A stretch of 52,058 nt of DNA from an uncultured Clostridia bacterium (GCA_944333055.1 CALVKT010000012.1:1-52058), one strand, 5' to 3'; counted from the stretch's first letter, positions 35,532 through 44,777 are shown. Numbers and translations: made by a program. The notes: generated by a model from the letters alone, not told the origin.

Positions 35532-36470
35532 GTGTTTGTAAGGCGGCACGGGTGGGCGGTGCTTTACAGCCTCCTTCTGATGGCCTTTACCGGATATCTT
35601 GCCCTGGATACCTTCGTCATTTCACAGGTATATGCGGTTGTACCGGACTCGGACGGGGGAGGCGAAAGCGCTGCCGCACCGTCTGCGGAGCAGGGAGGCG
35701 CGTCCGGTCTCGTTGAGGAACCCGAACCGGCGGAACCCGAACTGTCGGAATCATCCTACAGCGACGGGAATATTGACATCACCATCACGGAATACCGGGA
35801 ACATGACACGTCCGTCTATGTGGCGGATATTGTCCTGTCCGCCCCGGACTACCTTCAGACCGCATTGGCCCAAAACGCCTATGGGCGCAATGTGACGGCA
35901 AAGACCTTTGAGATCGCGGAAAGCGCGGGCGCGATCCTCGCCGTCAACGGGGACTACTACGGCTCTCAGGAGGAGGGCTATGTGCTGCGAAACGGGGTGC
36001 TCTACCGGGATACCGCGGCGAGGAATCAGGAGGATCTGGTCATTTATGCGGATGGAAGTTTTGAGGTCATCTGTGAGGACGACGTGACCGCCGAAGCGCT
36101 GCTCGAAAACGGCGCGCAGCAGATCCTGTCCTTTGGGCCCGCTCTGGTGGAGGACGGCGCGGTCGTGGTATCGGAGGACGATGAGGTGGGCAGGGCAAAG
36201 GCCAGCAATCCCCGAACGGCGATCGGGATGATAGACGGCCTTCACTATCTTTTTGTGGTTTCCGACGGAAGAACGGATGAAAGCGCAGGCCTGTCCCTGT
36301 CTCAGCTGGCAGAGTTCATGGCGGAGCTTGGCGCTGTGACCGCGTACAATTTGGATGGCGGCGGGTCCTCCACCATGTATTTTGCCGGCGAGGTGATCAA
36401 CAATCCCACGACCGACGGCAGAAGGATTCGGGAAAGGAGCGTGAGCGACATTGTCTATATCGGGTACTGA
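35532..36470 (+). CDS. phosphodiester glycosidase (NAGPA) domain protein, membrane-anchored
   Basis: Probably hydrolyses a sugar phosphodiester of a surface glycan. The 312 aa protein has an N-terminal anchor helix (about 9-34), a low-complexity Pro/Glu linker (40-75), and a NAGPA domain with ILAVNGDYYG near 135, NPRTAIGMIDG near 232, and the diagnostic YNLDGGGSSTMYF near 279. It begins with GTG 35532 behind AAAGGAG. The next gene overlaps its end by 20 bp. Confidence 0.9.
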   Translation: MFVRRHGWAVLYSLLLMAFTGYLALDTFVISQVYAVVPDSDGGGESAAAPSAEQGGASGLVEEPEPAEPELSESSYSDGNIDITITEYREHDTSVYVADIVLSAPDYLQTALAQNAYGRNVTAKTFEIAESAGAILAVNGDYYGSQEEGYVLRNGVLYRDTAARNQEDLVIYADGSFEVICEDDVTAEALLENGAQQILSFGPALVEDGAVVVSEDDEVGRAKASNPRTAIGMIDGLHYLFVVSDGRTDESAGLSLSQLAEFMAELGAVTAYNLDGGGSSTMYFAGEVINNPTTDGRRIRERSVSDIVYIGY

Positions 36471-36861
36471 CCGGCGCGAAAGCATAAAAAGAACGGCTGT
36501 TGTCTATCTGCTCGTGACCCTGTTGTGCGTCCTTTTCGGCGCGGTCTATGAGCATTTCAGCCACGGGGTGTACGCGTATTTCATGCTGTACGCATTTGTT
36601 TTCCCGCTGGCAGGCGGGGCCCTGCCCTTTGTGGGATTGGCCTTTTACGGGAAGGCGCTTCCCGGCCGGATCGCCTGCAATTTATACCATTCCGGCATAG
36701 CGGCCCTGACGGTGGGCAGCCTGTTTCAAGGCGCGCTGGACATATATGGAACGACAAACCGCCTGATGCTGGTTTACTGGATCGCCGGGGCGTTGTTCCT
36801 CTTTCTTGGCATGGCCGCATATTTCGTCGACGCAGGAAGAAAGCGTGATACTGATTTCTAA
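36451..36861 (+). CDS. 136-aa membrane protein of unknown function
   Basis: Four hydrophobic helices (about 15-33, 42-64, 78-96, 106-126) with short loops; no family recognised. TTG start at 36451, inside the end of the NAGPA gene, with GGAG about 11 bases upstream. The helix arrangement resembles small DUF-type accessory proteins of the DedA or VanZ size, without specific motifs. Its final codons (GATACTGATTTCTAA) look like the first bases of the dispersed repeat, and an IS630 remnant begins directly behind, so the natural C-terminus may have been replaced. Confidence 0.65.
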   Translation: MSISGTDRRESIKRTAVVYLLVTLLCVLFGAVYEHFSHGVYAYFMLYAFVFPLAGGALPFVGLAFYGKALPGRIACNLYHSGIAALTVGSLFQGALDIYGTTNRLMLVYWIAGALFLFLGMAAYFVDAGRKRDTDF

Positions 36862-37263
36862 TCAACAACAAACAGTCCATTCTCGTCCGGAGATGGATCG
36901 GATCGTTTCGGCCGAGAGATGCTGTATCGTCTCGCAGAGCCTGTCCACAACTTGAGTCAAGGAAGGAAATATCGAGCTTCGAAATCCTCGGAGCCGTATT
37001 TCCTTCCATATTTGTTCTATGGGATTCATTTCCGGTGTATAGGGCGGAATAAAGAAGGAATCGATGCCGGACGGGATCATCAGCTTTGCCGATTTGTGCC
37101 GTGCAGCGCCATCGCAGCACAGAAGGATTGTCTCACTTGAATATGCTTCAGAGCGCGTTCTCAGAAAGACATTCATACACCCGCTGTCACAGTTGGGCAT
37201 AATCAGAAAATGTCCCTCTCCGGTGAATGGTTCAGTCGCTCCGTGCGATATTCGCGTGTGCAA
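36862..37263 (-). pseudogene. IS630-family transposase, C-terminal fragment
   Basis: About 133 aa of the DDE domain: the second catalytic Asp in LLCCDGAARHKS and the third acidic residue in PPYTPEMNPIEQIWKEIR. The N-terminal helix-turn-helix and the first Asp are missing; similarity ends near 37263-37285. The stop lies one base from the end of the previous gene. A dead fragment; no inverted repeat pair visible. Confidence 0.8.
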
Positions 37264-37371
37264 CGCGCCCTGTTTAAATCTGCAACGCTGCGCCTGCGCC
37301 CGACATCCGAGCGATGCCGCCCATCGGGCGCGCGGCAGTGCCCTTTATTTTGAGGGCAGGAGAGCGCAGGC

Positions 37372-38966
37372 TCACCGCCGCTTCAGGATGTCGCGATCCA
37401 GCAGCCCGATGCCCTGCGCCTGCCGGAGCAGCTCCAATTCCAGCATCACCATGTTGATCGCCGTGGCGAGGAAGTCGAAGACCACGTCCAGCGCCATGGC
37501 GGCCACGAGTCCTTCTTCCGGGATGCCCAGCTGCAGGAACAGCACGGTATAGCAAAACAGCGTGCCGCCAGGGATGGGCGGGGAGGCGATGGCCAGAATG
37601 GAGCAGATGAGCACCGCCATGAGCAGCCAGGCCAGCGAAATCTCCACCGCATAGACCGTGGCCATGTAGATGCTGATGATCAGAAAATAGGCCGCGGTCG
37701 TCGGCGGATAAAACACAATGCCCAGCGGGAGGCCAAAGTTGGACAGATAGTCGCCGATGCCCAGCTTGCGCTGACAGCAGTGCATGGCCGTGCCGAACGT
37801 GGCGGTGGAGGAAGCGGTCGTCAGGGCGACGATAAACGTCTCCGAGCATTTCCTGAGCAGCAGCAGCGGGGAGATGCTGTTGCATTGGGCCACGCGCATC
37901 AGCGCAAAGCCAAGCAGGAGCAGCACGATCAGCAGGAAAGCTGCCACGGCCGTCCAAGACTGCGTGATCACCTGGAAGGAGTCCGTCCAGAACATCTGCA
38001 CCATCACGATGAAGATGAACCACGGCACCAGACGCGTGATGAGCTCCATGATGAAATTGACCACGTAGTTGAGCTGTTCGACGAGCACGGAAATCGCTGA
38101 CGTCTGCTTGCCCAGCACGAGCAGTGCGCCGCCCACAAAGATGGCCTCCAGGATGATCTGCATGGTATTGCCTTCCAGAAACGGGCTGACCATGTTGTCC
38201 GGAAAGATGTCCAGCAGCATGTGGAAGATGCTGAACAACTGCGAGGTCTGCGCGCGCTGATCCGAGACCAGCGACACGCCGAGCAGCACGCCGGCGACTG
38301 CCGCAGAGAAGGCGACCATGGCCAGCGTGATGAGCAGGAAGCGCATCAGCATCTTCTTGCCGATTCGCCCCAATGTGGAAACGTCTCCGATGCCGTAGAT
38401 GCCCCACGCCACCGCCAGAAAGACCATCGGCCCGGCGATGGTGCTCAGCACGCCCATGAACGCATCGTAAACCGGCTCGATGACGTTCTCCACCGCGGCG
38501 TCGACAAACGATCCCGGCAGCAGACCGCCCAGCAGGCCCACGAAAACCGCCAGCAAAAACGAGATCAGCAGCCGGGCGACGGGATTGGCCTGCGGCCGCT
38601 TGAGCTTGAGCAGCACCTGATTGCGCCCATTGACGTAGGCATAGATCGGATACAGGCCGATATTGCCCAGCATGCGGGTGCTCCAGTCGCTGAAATCGCC
38701 GTTTTCCGCGCCGTCGTTCGTCGTGGGATCATAGACCTCTCCGGGCACCTCCAGCCACAGGCGCGGCTCGCCGAACTGCATGCCCACGCGCAATCCTCGC
38801 CGAAGCGATCACGCCAGCGCAGCAGAATCTCCTCCATGGAGAGCCGGATGCGAATCCGGTTCTTTTCTTCCACCTTCTGGTTTCCAAGGTATTCGCCGAT
38901 CAGCTGGGAGATCCGATCGATGTCTTCGGCTTTCAGATATCCGTTGTATCTCTGAGTGACGTTCAT
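37372..38966 (-). CDS. dicarboxylate/cation symporter with N-terminal GHKL-like domain, apparent frameshift
   Basis: SDF-family (DAACS) secondary transporter. From ATG 38966 (AAGGAG ten bases upstream) the N-terminal frame reads MNVTQRYNGYLKAEDIDR, then RIRLSMEEILLRWRDRFGED, after which it shifts near 38785-38797 into the frame RVGMQFGEPRLWLEVPGEV that continues to 37372. One added base would restore an ORF of about 531 aa. The first 130 residues resemble the anti-sigma GHKL ATPase fold but have Arg instead of the N-box Asn. The transport part has eight helices, the serine-rich ALTTASSTATFGTAM hairpin, and a C-terminal IASPPIPGGT. Last gene of the cluster; frameshift or sequence error are both possible. 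Confidence 0.85.
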
Positions 38967-38998
38967 GTGCCGCACGCTCCTTGTTGCGGTGAAGGCTG

Positions 38999-41077
38999 TT
39001 ACCAGCGCTTTTCCACCGTGAAGAGATTCATACCGTCCCGACGCTCGTAGGCCACCGCATCCATCAGCTTTTTGACCATGAAGATGCCCATGCCGCCGAT
39101 GTCGCGCGCCTCCGGCGCGAGGGTGATGTCCGGATCGGGCCGCTGCGTGGGATCGTAGGGCTTTCCGTCGTCTCCAAAGGTCATCTGCACCTGCCCGTCG
39201 CGCACCCGGCAGGAGAGCGTAATGCGCGTCGCGCCGCTGTAGTGCACGATGTTGGAGAGGATCTCGTCCACCGCAATGTTGACCTGCGTGATGACCTTCG
39301 CGGGAGCATCCTGCGCCGAAAGCAGGTCTTCAAAGAATGCCGTCGCGTCCGGCAGGTGCGCGATGTCCGGCTCGATCGCCATCGTATGCGGCGCGGGCGG
39401 ATTGATGGCCAGACAGAGCATGGTGATGTCGTCGAACTGCGGCGCCTCTCCGACAAAGGCGTCGATATCTGTCTGGAGGTCATGCAGCAGGTGGCGGCAG
39501 TCCGACTGCGTGTGCCGGTTGAGCGCGCTGAGCATGCGCGCCGCGCCGTAGAGCTGGTTTTGCCCGTTCGTCGCCTCGGTCACGCCGTCGGTGTAGACCA
39601 GCAGCTTGTCGCCCCAGCCCAGCTGCAGTTCGTACTCGCGGTAGCGGCTGTTCTCCATGCCCGCCAGCACGAAGCCGTGGCGGTCGCGATACAGCTCGAA
39701 GCGGCCGCCTGCGCGAAGAAGGGCGGGGAATTCATGGCCCGCGTTGGCGCAGGTCATGCGGCCCGTGGAGATCTGCAAGATGCCCAGCCAGACGGTGACG
39801 AACATCTCCGCGTCGTTGTTTTCACACAGCTGGTTGTTGACCGTCTCCAGAATGTCCTTGGGCGAGAGGCCGGTCTGCGCGGCGTTTTTAATCAGCGTCT
39901 TGGCGATGACCATGAACATCGCCGCCGGCACGCCTTTGCCGGAGACGTCTGCGATGACCAGCGCCAGGTGATCCTCGTCCACCAGGAAGAAGTCGTAAAA
40001 ATCGCCGCCGACCTCCTTGGCGGGGTTCATGGAGGCGAAGATGTCGAATTCCTGGCGCTGCGGGAAGGGCGGGAAGATGCAGGGCAGCATGGAGCTCTGG
40101 ATGCTGCGCGCCACGTCCAGCTCCGCGCCGATGCGCTCGCGCTCGGCGGTCACGGCGGTGAGATTGGCGATGTAGGCGTTGATCTCCTGCTCCATCCTCT
40201 GCATGGAATGGGTCAGGTGTTCGATTTCGTCCCCGGTGCGGATGGACAGCTGAGAGAGGGCGGAGCGCGCCGGATTGGCCTCCTTGTCGGAGACGAACTG
40301 CCCCGCCGCATCGGCGAGGCGGTTGATGGGCCGCACGACGGCGCGGTTGACGGCATACCCCAGCAGCGCCACAAGCACCGCCGCCGTCGCCAGCACGATC
40401 AGGCTCAGGCGGATCAAAAACGCGTGCCGGTCAGCCATGACGTCGTTCATGGAGATGTCCACATAGGCGTTGGCGATCACCTGACCGTCCTCGTCCGTGA
40501 TGGCCGCCGACGCCGAACAGAGCCAGCCGTACTCCACATAATTGGTGATGTAGGCGGGGAAGTCGTAAATCCCCTGCGCCATGAGCAGGCGATTGTTCTC
40601 CTCGATGGGGTCGCACGCGCCGGGCAGGTTGGCCTCGCCGGGCACGTCGGCGTCCACGATGTAGACGGCCTTGCCGGTCTGCACGTCCATGTAGCAGATG
40701 TACATCCACAGCACGTCGTTCTCTTCCTTGAGCGTGTACAGCGTGTCAAAGACCTGCGCAAACGTCTCGCTGTCGCGCACGGGCGCAAACGCGTCCTCAT
40801 AGGCCGCCCAATCTGCCTCGGTGAAGGCGTCAAAATCAGGCGCGCCCTCTTCGCATTGCGCCCGATAGATCGACATGACCTCCTGCGTGAGCCCGCGCAC
40901 GGCCTGCTTGTCCACCATCTGAGCGGCAGTCTTCGCCAGATTCATGGTCAACTGCTCGTAGTGGCGATCCATGGTGTCCGCGTAAAGCCGGTAGCTGACC
41001 AGCAGCGTGGCCGCCGTCAGCATGGCCGCGATGAGCAGCACCACCAGAAAGGCCTTTCGTTTCAGGGAAAACTTCAT
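38999..41077 (-). CDS. membrane sensor PP2C phosphatase with C-terminal GHKL kinase domain
   Basis: Likely signal input of a partner-switching circuit. The 692 aa protein: TM1 (9-29), an extracytoplasmic sensor (30-220, dCache/PAS-like), TM2 (222-243), HAMP (about 245-300), a coiled-coil linker, a SpoIIE-type PP2C domain with metal-binding GGDFYD (357-362) and IADVSGKG around Asp376, then YTDGVTEA and FDDITML, and finally an anti-sigma-type ATPase with AVDEILSNIVHYSG, which keeps the N-box Asn, and DIGGMGIFMVKKLMD. So phosphatase and kinase activities sit on one chain. It lies 11 bp from the MATE gene. Confidence 0.94.
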   Translation of the reverse strand: MKFSLKRKAFLVVLLIAAMLTAATLLVSYRLYADTMDRHYEQLTMNLAKTAAQMVDKQAVRGLTQEVMSIYRAQCEEGAPDFDAFTEADWAAYEDAFAPVRDSETFAQVFDTLYTLKEENDVLWMYICYMDVQTGKAVYIVDADVPGEANLPGACDPIEENNRLLMAQGIYDFPAYITNYVEYGWLCSASAAITDEDGQVIANAYVDISMNDVMADRHAFLIRLSLIVLATAAVLVALLGYAVNRAVVRPINRLADAAGQFVSDKEANPARSALSQLSIRTGDEIEHLTHSMQRMEQEINAYIANLTAVTAERERIGAELDVARSIQSSMLPCIFPPFPQRQEFDIFASMNPAKEVGGDFYDFFLVDEDHLALVIADVSGKGVPAAMFMVIAKTLIKNAAQTGLSPKDILETVNNQLCENNDAEMFVTVWLGILQISTGRMTCANAGHEFPALLRAGGRFELYRDRHGFVLAGMENSRYREYELQLGWGDKLLVYTDGVTEATNGQNQLYGAARMLSALNRHTQSDCRHLLHDLQTDIDAFVGEAPQFDDITMLCLAINPPAPHTMAIEPDIAHLPDATAFFEDLLSAQDAPAKVITQVNIAVDEILSNIVHYSGATRITLSCRVRDGQVQMTFGDDGKPYDPTQRPDPDITLAPEARDIGGMGIFMVKKLMDAVAYERRDGMNLFTVEKRW

Positions 41078-41088
41078 TCTGCTTCCTC

Positions 41089-42831
41089 CTATATCCGCAC
41101 GATCAGCGTGTTAAAGCCCTGATAGCGCCGGTAGAAAAAGAAGGCGGCGCGCTGCTTGATGACGCGCATGCCCATGGCGTCCGCATCGAAATCGCCTTCG
41201 CCCACCTTGCCCGTATGCAGCGAGAAGGGGTTGAACGTGGTGGCGTTGTCGCGGATGCGCAGCTCAAACTCGCCGCTCTCCAGTGCGATCAGCGTGATCT
41301 GGATCACGCCGTCCGCGCGGCCCACGAAGCCGCTCTCGATGATGGCCAGGCTGATTTCCTCCGCCGCCATGGTGACGAAGTATGCCTGCCGGGGCGCGGC
41401 GTGATGGCGGCTGCAGAACTGCGCGATGCCCTCCGTGAGATGACCGATGTCGTCTGCGCGGCTGCGGATGGTGTGGCTGTAGATGCGCGCCGGATCCAGC
41501 GCCCGCGTGGGCGTATACATCCGCCGCTTCCAGAGCAGGAAGAGCAGCAGCGAGAGCGATTCCGTCAGCGGGAAGACCCACCAGAACGCATCGGGCCTGA
41601 ACAGGCTCAGCCCCAGCGTGACGGGGATGAGCACCAGACAGCCGCGCAGAAGCGCGATGACAAACGCGCAAACCTCCTGATCCGTCGCCTGGTAGTAGCT
41701 CTCCAGGATCACGCTCAGCCCGGCGAAGCTGGCGCCAAGGCCGTACAGCCGAAGCGCCGAGACCGCCACCGCCCGCGTATCCGCCTGCGTGAGGCCGAAG
41801 ACGGCGCATACCTGTCCGGGGAACAGGCTGATCAGCGCGATGGCGCACAGCCCGGCGAGCAGGCCGCTGCGCAGCGCGATGGCGCGCGATTGCAGCGCGG
41901 CGGACTCGTTCTTCTCCCCCCAGAACGTGCTGGCCAGCGGCTGAAGCGCCTTGGCCGCGGCGTCGTAGAGGTACATCACCAGAAAGCTGGCGTTTTGCAC
42001 CATATCAAACACTGCCACGCCCTGACCGCCCAGATGGGCCATCAGCGTGTGATTGGCCACCAGCAGGAAGAGCATCTGCCAGAGGTACTGCGAGGAGGTG
42101 GAAAAGCCGGAGCGAAACAGCGAAAACACCTCTCGCACGTGCAGCGAAAGGGGCGCAAAAGACAGGCGCAGCACGCATGTCCTGCCCAGCAGCGCGGGCA
42201 GGTAACAGGCGATGGAGACCAAAAGGCCCAGCAGCGTCGCCCACGCGGCGCCCGCGGTCCCCATGTCCAGTCCGATGACGAAGACGATGTTGAGCAGGAT
42301 GTCCGTCAGGTTGCCCACGAGAAAACCGGCGCTGGCGATGGATGCGCCTTCGTCGCTGCGCAGATAGTCGTTCAGGATGTAGCTCAGGAAGAACAGCGGC
42401 GCGCCCAGCGCGATGATGCGCACGTAGTCAAGCGTCGCGGCGTAGAGCGCGCCGTCCGCGGGCGAGACGCCCATCAGGCGAAGGCTCATCTCAGGGAACA
42501 GGTTGACCGCGGCGGCGATGAGCAGGCTGACGCACAGGCTCGCGCGCAGCACGCGGTGAAAGGAGCGCAGGGCCTCCTGCGTCTTTCCCTCGCTGAGCAG
42601 CCGGGCGTAGTGGACGCTGCCGCCCGTGCCAAAGCCGTGCATGCAGATGTTGATCACCATGTACAGCGGCAGGGAGATGCCGATGGCTGCCAGGCCGGTT
42701 TCGCCCATGCGCCGTCCCACCACGACGGCGTCCGCCATGTCGGAGAGGGCCGTTCCCAGCGCGCTGGCCACGGCCGGCGTAAAGAGGCGGCGGAACATGC
42801 TGCCGACGAAGGCGTCGCGGGGCTGTTTCAT
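41089..42831 (-). CDS. MATE-family transporter fused to a C-terminal GHKL ATPase-like domain
   Basis: A 580 aa fusion. Residues 1-450 form a twelve-helix MATE exporter (LFTPAVASALGTALSDMADA near the start, with the TALSDMADAVVVGRR pattern of helix 1). Residues about 455-580 form an anti-sigma-type GHKL domain: MAAEEISLAIIESGF at the N-box, where the Asn is replaced by Ala, DNATTFNPF as the G1 box, and AMGMRVIKQRAAFF as the G2 box. ATG 42831 is preceded by GGCGATACGCC and overlaps the DUF2156 gene (ATGA); the longer upstream frame lies in that gene. The substrate is unknown; a lipid or glycan flippase is as likely as a drug exporter. Confidence 0.92.
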   Translation of the reverse strand: MKQPRDAFVGSMFRRLFTPAVASALGTALSDMADAVVVGRRMGETGLAAIGISLPLYMVINICMHGFGTGGSVHYARLLSEGKTQEALRSFHRVLRASLCVSLLIAAAVNLFPEMSLRLMGVSPADGALYAATLDYVRIIALGAPLFFLSYILNDYLRSDEGASIASAGFLVGNLTDILLNIVFVIGLDMGTAGAAWATLLGLLVSIACYLPALLGRTCVLRLSFAPLSLHVREVFSLFRSGFSTSSQYLWQMLFLLVANHTLMAHLGGQGVAVFDMVQNASFLVMYLYDAAAKALQPLASTFWGEKNESAALQSRAIALRSGLLAGLCAIALISLFPGQVCAVFGLTQADTRAVAVSALRLYGLGASFAGLSVILESYYQATDQEVCAFVIALLRGCLVLIPVTLGLSLFRPDAFWWVFPLTESLSLLLFLLWKRRMYTPTRALDPARIYSHTIRSRADDIGHLTEGIAQFCSRHHAAPRQAYFVTMAAEEISLAIIESGFVGRADGVIQITLIALESGEFELRIRDNATTFNPFSLHTGKVGEGDFDADAMGMRVIKQRAAFFFYRRYQGFNTLIVRI

Positions 42832-43697
42832 AGGCGTATCGCCTCCCAGATCGGATTCATGCCCACGGGATGCAGGCTCTGCTTCATGCGGCGCAGGCCG
42901 GGGATGCCCAGATCCTCCTCCAGGTTGATGCGGGCATAGCGCGGGGCGAGCTGCGCCATCAGCGCGCGCTTGGCGTAGTAGGAAAGCCCCTGCAGATTGT
43001 CGGCGCATTTGGAGACGGCGATGTCAAACGTGTCCGGCGTGAGCGCAAAGCCCGCCGTCACGGCCATGGGCGCGCCGTCCAGATACGTGACGACGCCCTC
43101 CATGCCCAAAGCTTCCAGCATGGAGACGGCCGTCTCATCGACCTCGTCGTCGCGCAGGTCGCAGTGCTCAAAGCGCTGCCTGGCGGCGGTCCACCGTCGG
43201 ATGATGGTCAGCGCGTCGTTGCGGCTTCGCGCGTCCAGCGGCGCGTTGCGCACGGCAAAATCCCGCTCGATCTTGTGCACCTGCGTGCGCATGTTGGCGT
43301 ACGCGCCGCCGCTCAGCGCCAGATGCTCGGCGATGCTGTAGAGGTACTCATCGTCGTCCGGCCGCCGCGCGATGGCAAACGCGCCGGGGAAATGCGCATG
43401 CAGATAGGACACGTCCTGTTCGCGCAGGTAGATCAGCCGCTTGCCCGGCATAAGCGCCGCCAGAAAGGCGCGCATCATGCCGTCTTCCCCGCACGGAAAG
43501 AACCACGACGGCGCATCACCCCTGTCGCAGCGGACGCTGTAGCCGCCGTCGCACAGGCACAGGCGCAGCTTCATCTGCGCCTGCCAGAGAAACAGGGATG
43601 TGAACGCATGGGCAGACAGGGCGTGCCTGCTGCTGCGCCGCCATCCCTCAATCCGCTCCCTGTGCGGCAAATCAATCGCTGTGACCTGTTCAAGCAT
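42828..43697 (-). CDS. DUF2156 (LPG synthase C-terminal-like) acyltransferase
   Basis: A 289 aa protein with two GNAT-like halves, of the family that includes the lysyl-phosphatidylglycerol synthase catalytic domain, without any membrane helices. The C-terminal signature is INLEEDLGIPGLRRMKQSLH, with YLDGAPMAVTAGFAL in the second half. In related proteins it transfers an aminoacyl group to lipid or peptidoglycan acceptors; here the acceptor is unknown. It overlaps its neighbours on both sides by a few bases, so the block 42.8-46.6 kb is one transcript. Confidence 0.85.
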   Translation of the reverse strand: MLEQVTAIDLPHRERIEGWRRSSRHALSAHAFTSLFLWQAQMKLRLCLCDGGYSVRCDRGDAPSWFFPCGEDGMMRAFLAALMPGKRLIYLREQDVSYLHAHFPGAFAIARRPDDDEYLYSIAEHLALSGGAYANMRTQVHKIERDFAVRNAPLDARSRNDALTIIRRWTAARQRFEHCDLRDDEVDETAVSMLEALGMEGVVTYLDGAPMAVTAGFALTPDTFDIAVSKCADNLQGLSYYAKRALMAQLAPRYARINLEEDLGIPGLRRMKQSLHPVGMNPIWEAIRL

Positions 43698-44478
43698 CGT
43701 TCAGCCTCTTCACGTGGTCTGCGCGGATACAGCCGTCCGCGAGGGGAAACGGTTCACGCTCCTCGCCGGCAAACGCCCGCGCCCCGATCAGCTCATAGCG
43801 CGCCCTGCCCCGGCAGTAGATGCACTCGTATCCGTAAAATGCCCGCAGCACGCGGTCCGCCTGTGAGGCGGTCATGCTCTCGCACACCGTCCAGCAATCC
43901 GGCGTGGGGTTTTGCAGATACCTGCCCGCACCCTGCGGCTTGGCGCGGCGCACAAGCCCCGGCAGATCGGACAGCAGCGCGCGCACCATGCCGGGGATTC
44001 GCGCATTCAGCTTGTCCATATAGTCCGCCAGCGTGTCTTGCGGCGCGAGCGCAAACGTGTCCGTGAGCAGCAGGTCGCCGGTGTCAAAGGCGGCTTCCAT
44101 CTTGTGAAACGCCACGCCGCCGCAGGGGTATGCGCCCAGCAGGATCAGCGGCATCGGCCACGGCCCGCGGCACTGGGGCAGCGGCGCGGGGTGCACGTTG
44201 ATCATCGGGAACGACGCGCCCGTGGGAATCCGGTGATAATAGCCCGCGCACAGCAGCAGTTCGCAGCCCTGCGCTTCCAGCCACGCGATGTCCGCCAGCG
44301 AAAAGGGCGCCATGGAGACGGGAATGCCGCGCCGCGCCGCCTCGGCGCACACGCCGGTGTTGAACTCCGTGACGTTGTCCGTCTCGCAGGAGTAGATTTT
44401 AAGCACCTCGCAGCCCTGCGAAAGCGCCGCGTGCAGCACGCTTTGCAGCAGATCGATGCCCAGATACGCGATCTTCAT
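43690..44478 (-). CDS. formyltransferase-like enzyme (methionyl-tRNA/UDP-sugar formyltransferase fold)
   Basis: A 262 aa protein with the formyl-transferase N-terminal domain: MKIAYLGIDLLQ start, and the catalytic set INVHPAPLPQCRGPWPM (Asn and His) and AFDTGDLLL (Asp). The C-terminal domain (about 175-262) has the oligonucleotide-binding-like fold seen in Fmt. It is too short and divergent to be the housekeeping Fmt; related small enzymes formylate amino sugars or lipids. ATG 44478 lies two bases after the stop of the STAS gene; a GTG at 44484 is the alternative. Confidence 0.85.
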   Translation of the reverse strand: MKIAYLGIDLLQSVLHAALSQGCEVLKIYSCETDNVTEFNTGVCAEAARRGIPVSMAPFSLADIAWLEAQGCELLLCAGYYHRIPTGASFPMINVHPAPLPQCRGPWPMPLILLGAYPCGGVAFHKMEAAFDTGDLLLTDTFALAPQDTLADYMDKLNARIPGMVRALLSDLPGLVRRAKPQGAGRYLQNPTPDCWTVCESMTASQADRVLRAFYGYECIYCRGRARYELIGARAFAGEEREPFPLADGCIRADHVKRLNDA

Positions 44479-44480
44479 GC

Positions 44481-44777
44481 TCACTCGATGGTCAGAAAGT
44501 CGCTGAAGCCGGTCACGTCAAACACGTCCATGACCGTGGGATTGACGTTTCGCACGGTCATCGTGCCCTGCTTGTTCATCACCTTCTGCGTGGACAGCAG
44601 CACGCGCAGGCCGGCGGAGGAGATGTAATCCAGCTTCGCAAAGTCGAGCGTCAGCGTCTTCACGCCGGCAAGGCTGTCCTTGAGCGCAGCTTCCAGCTGC
44701 GGCGCGGTGGAGGTGTCCAGCCGTCCTTCGAGCTTGATTTCCAGGCTGTCTCCGGCGGCGATTTTGTTCATGTTCAT
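44481..44777 (-). CDS. STAS-domain anti-sigma factor antagonist
   Basis: A 98 aa single-domain STAS protein like SpoIIAA/RsbV. The phosphorylation loop DYISSAGLRVLL carries Ser53/Ser54 at the conserved place, where a GHKL kinase would phosphorylate it and a PP2C phosphatase would restore it. The gene is preceded by AAGGAG and lies 42 bp from the STAS-kinase gene. It should be the free switch component of the cluster; its binding partner is inferred to be one of the GHKL domains encoded here. Confidence 0.95.
   Translation of the reverse strand: MNMNKIAAGDSLEIKLEGRLDTSTAPQLEAALKDSLAGVKTLTLDFAKLDYISSAGLRVLLSTQKVMNKQGTMTVRNVNPTVMDVFDVTGFSDFLTIE

Noticed and set aside
39242-41122. 626-codon plus-strand ORF opposite the PP2C/GHKL gene
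   Set aside because: Composition typical of an antisense shadow; the minus strand has clear domain motifs.
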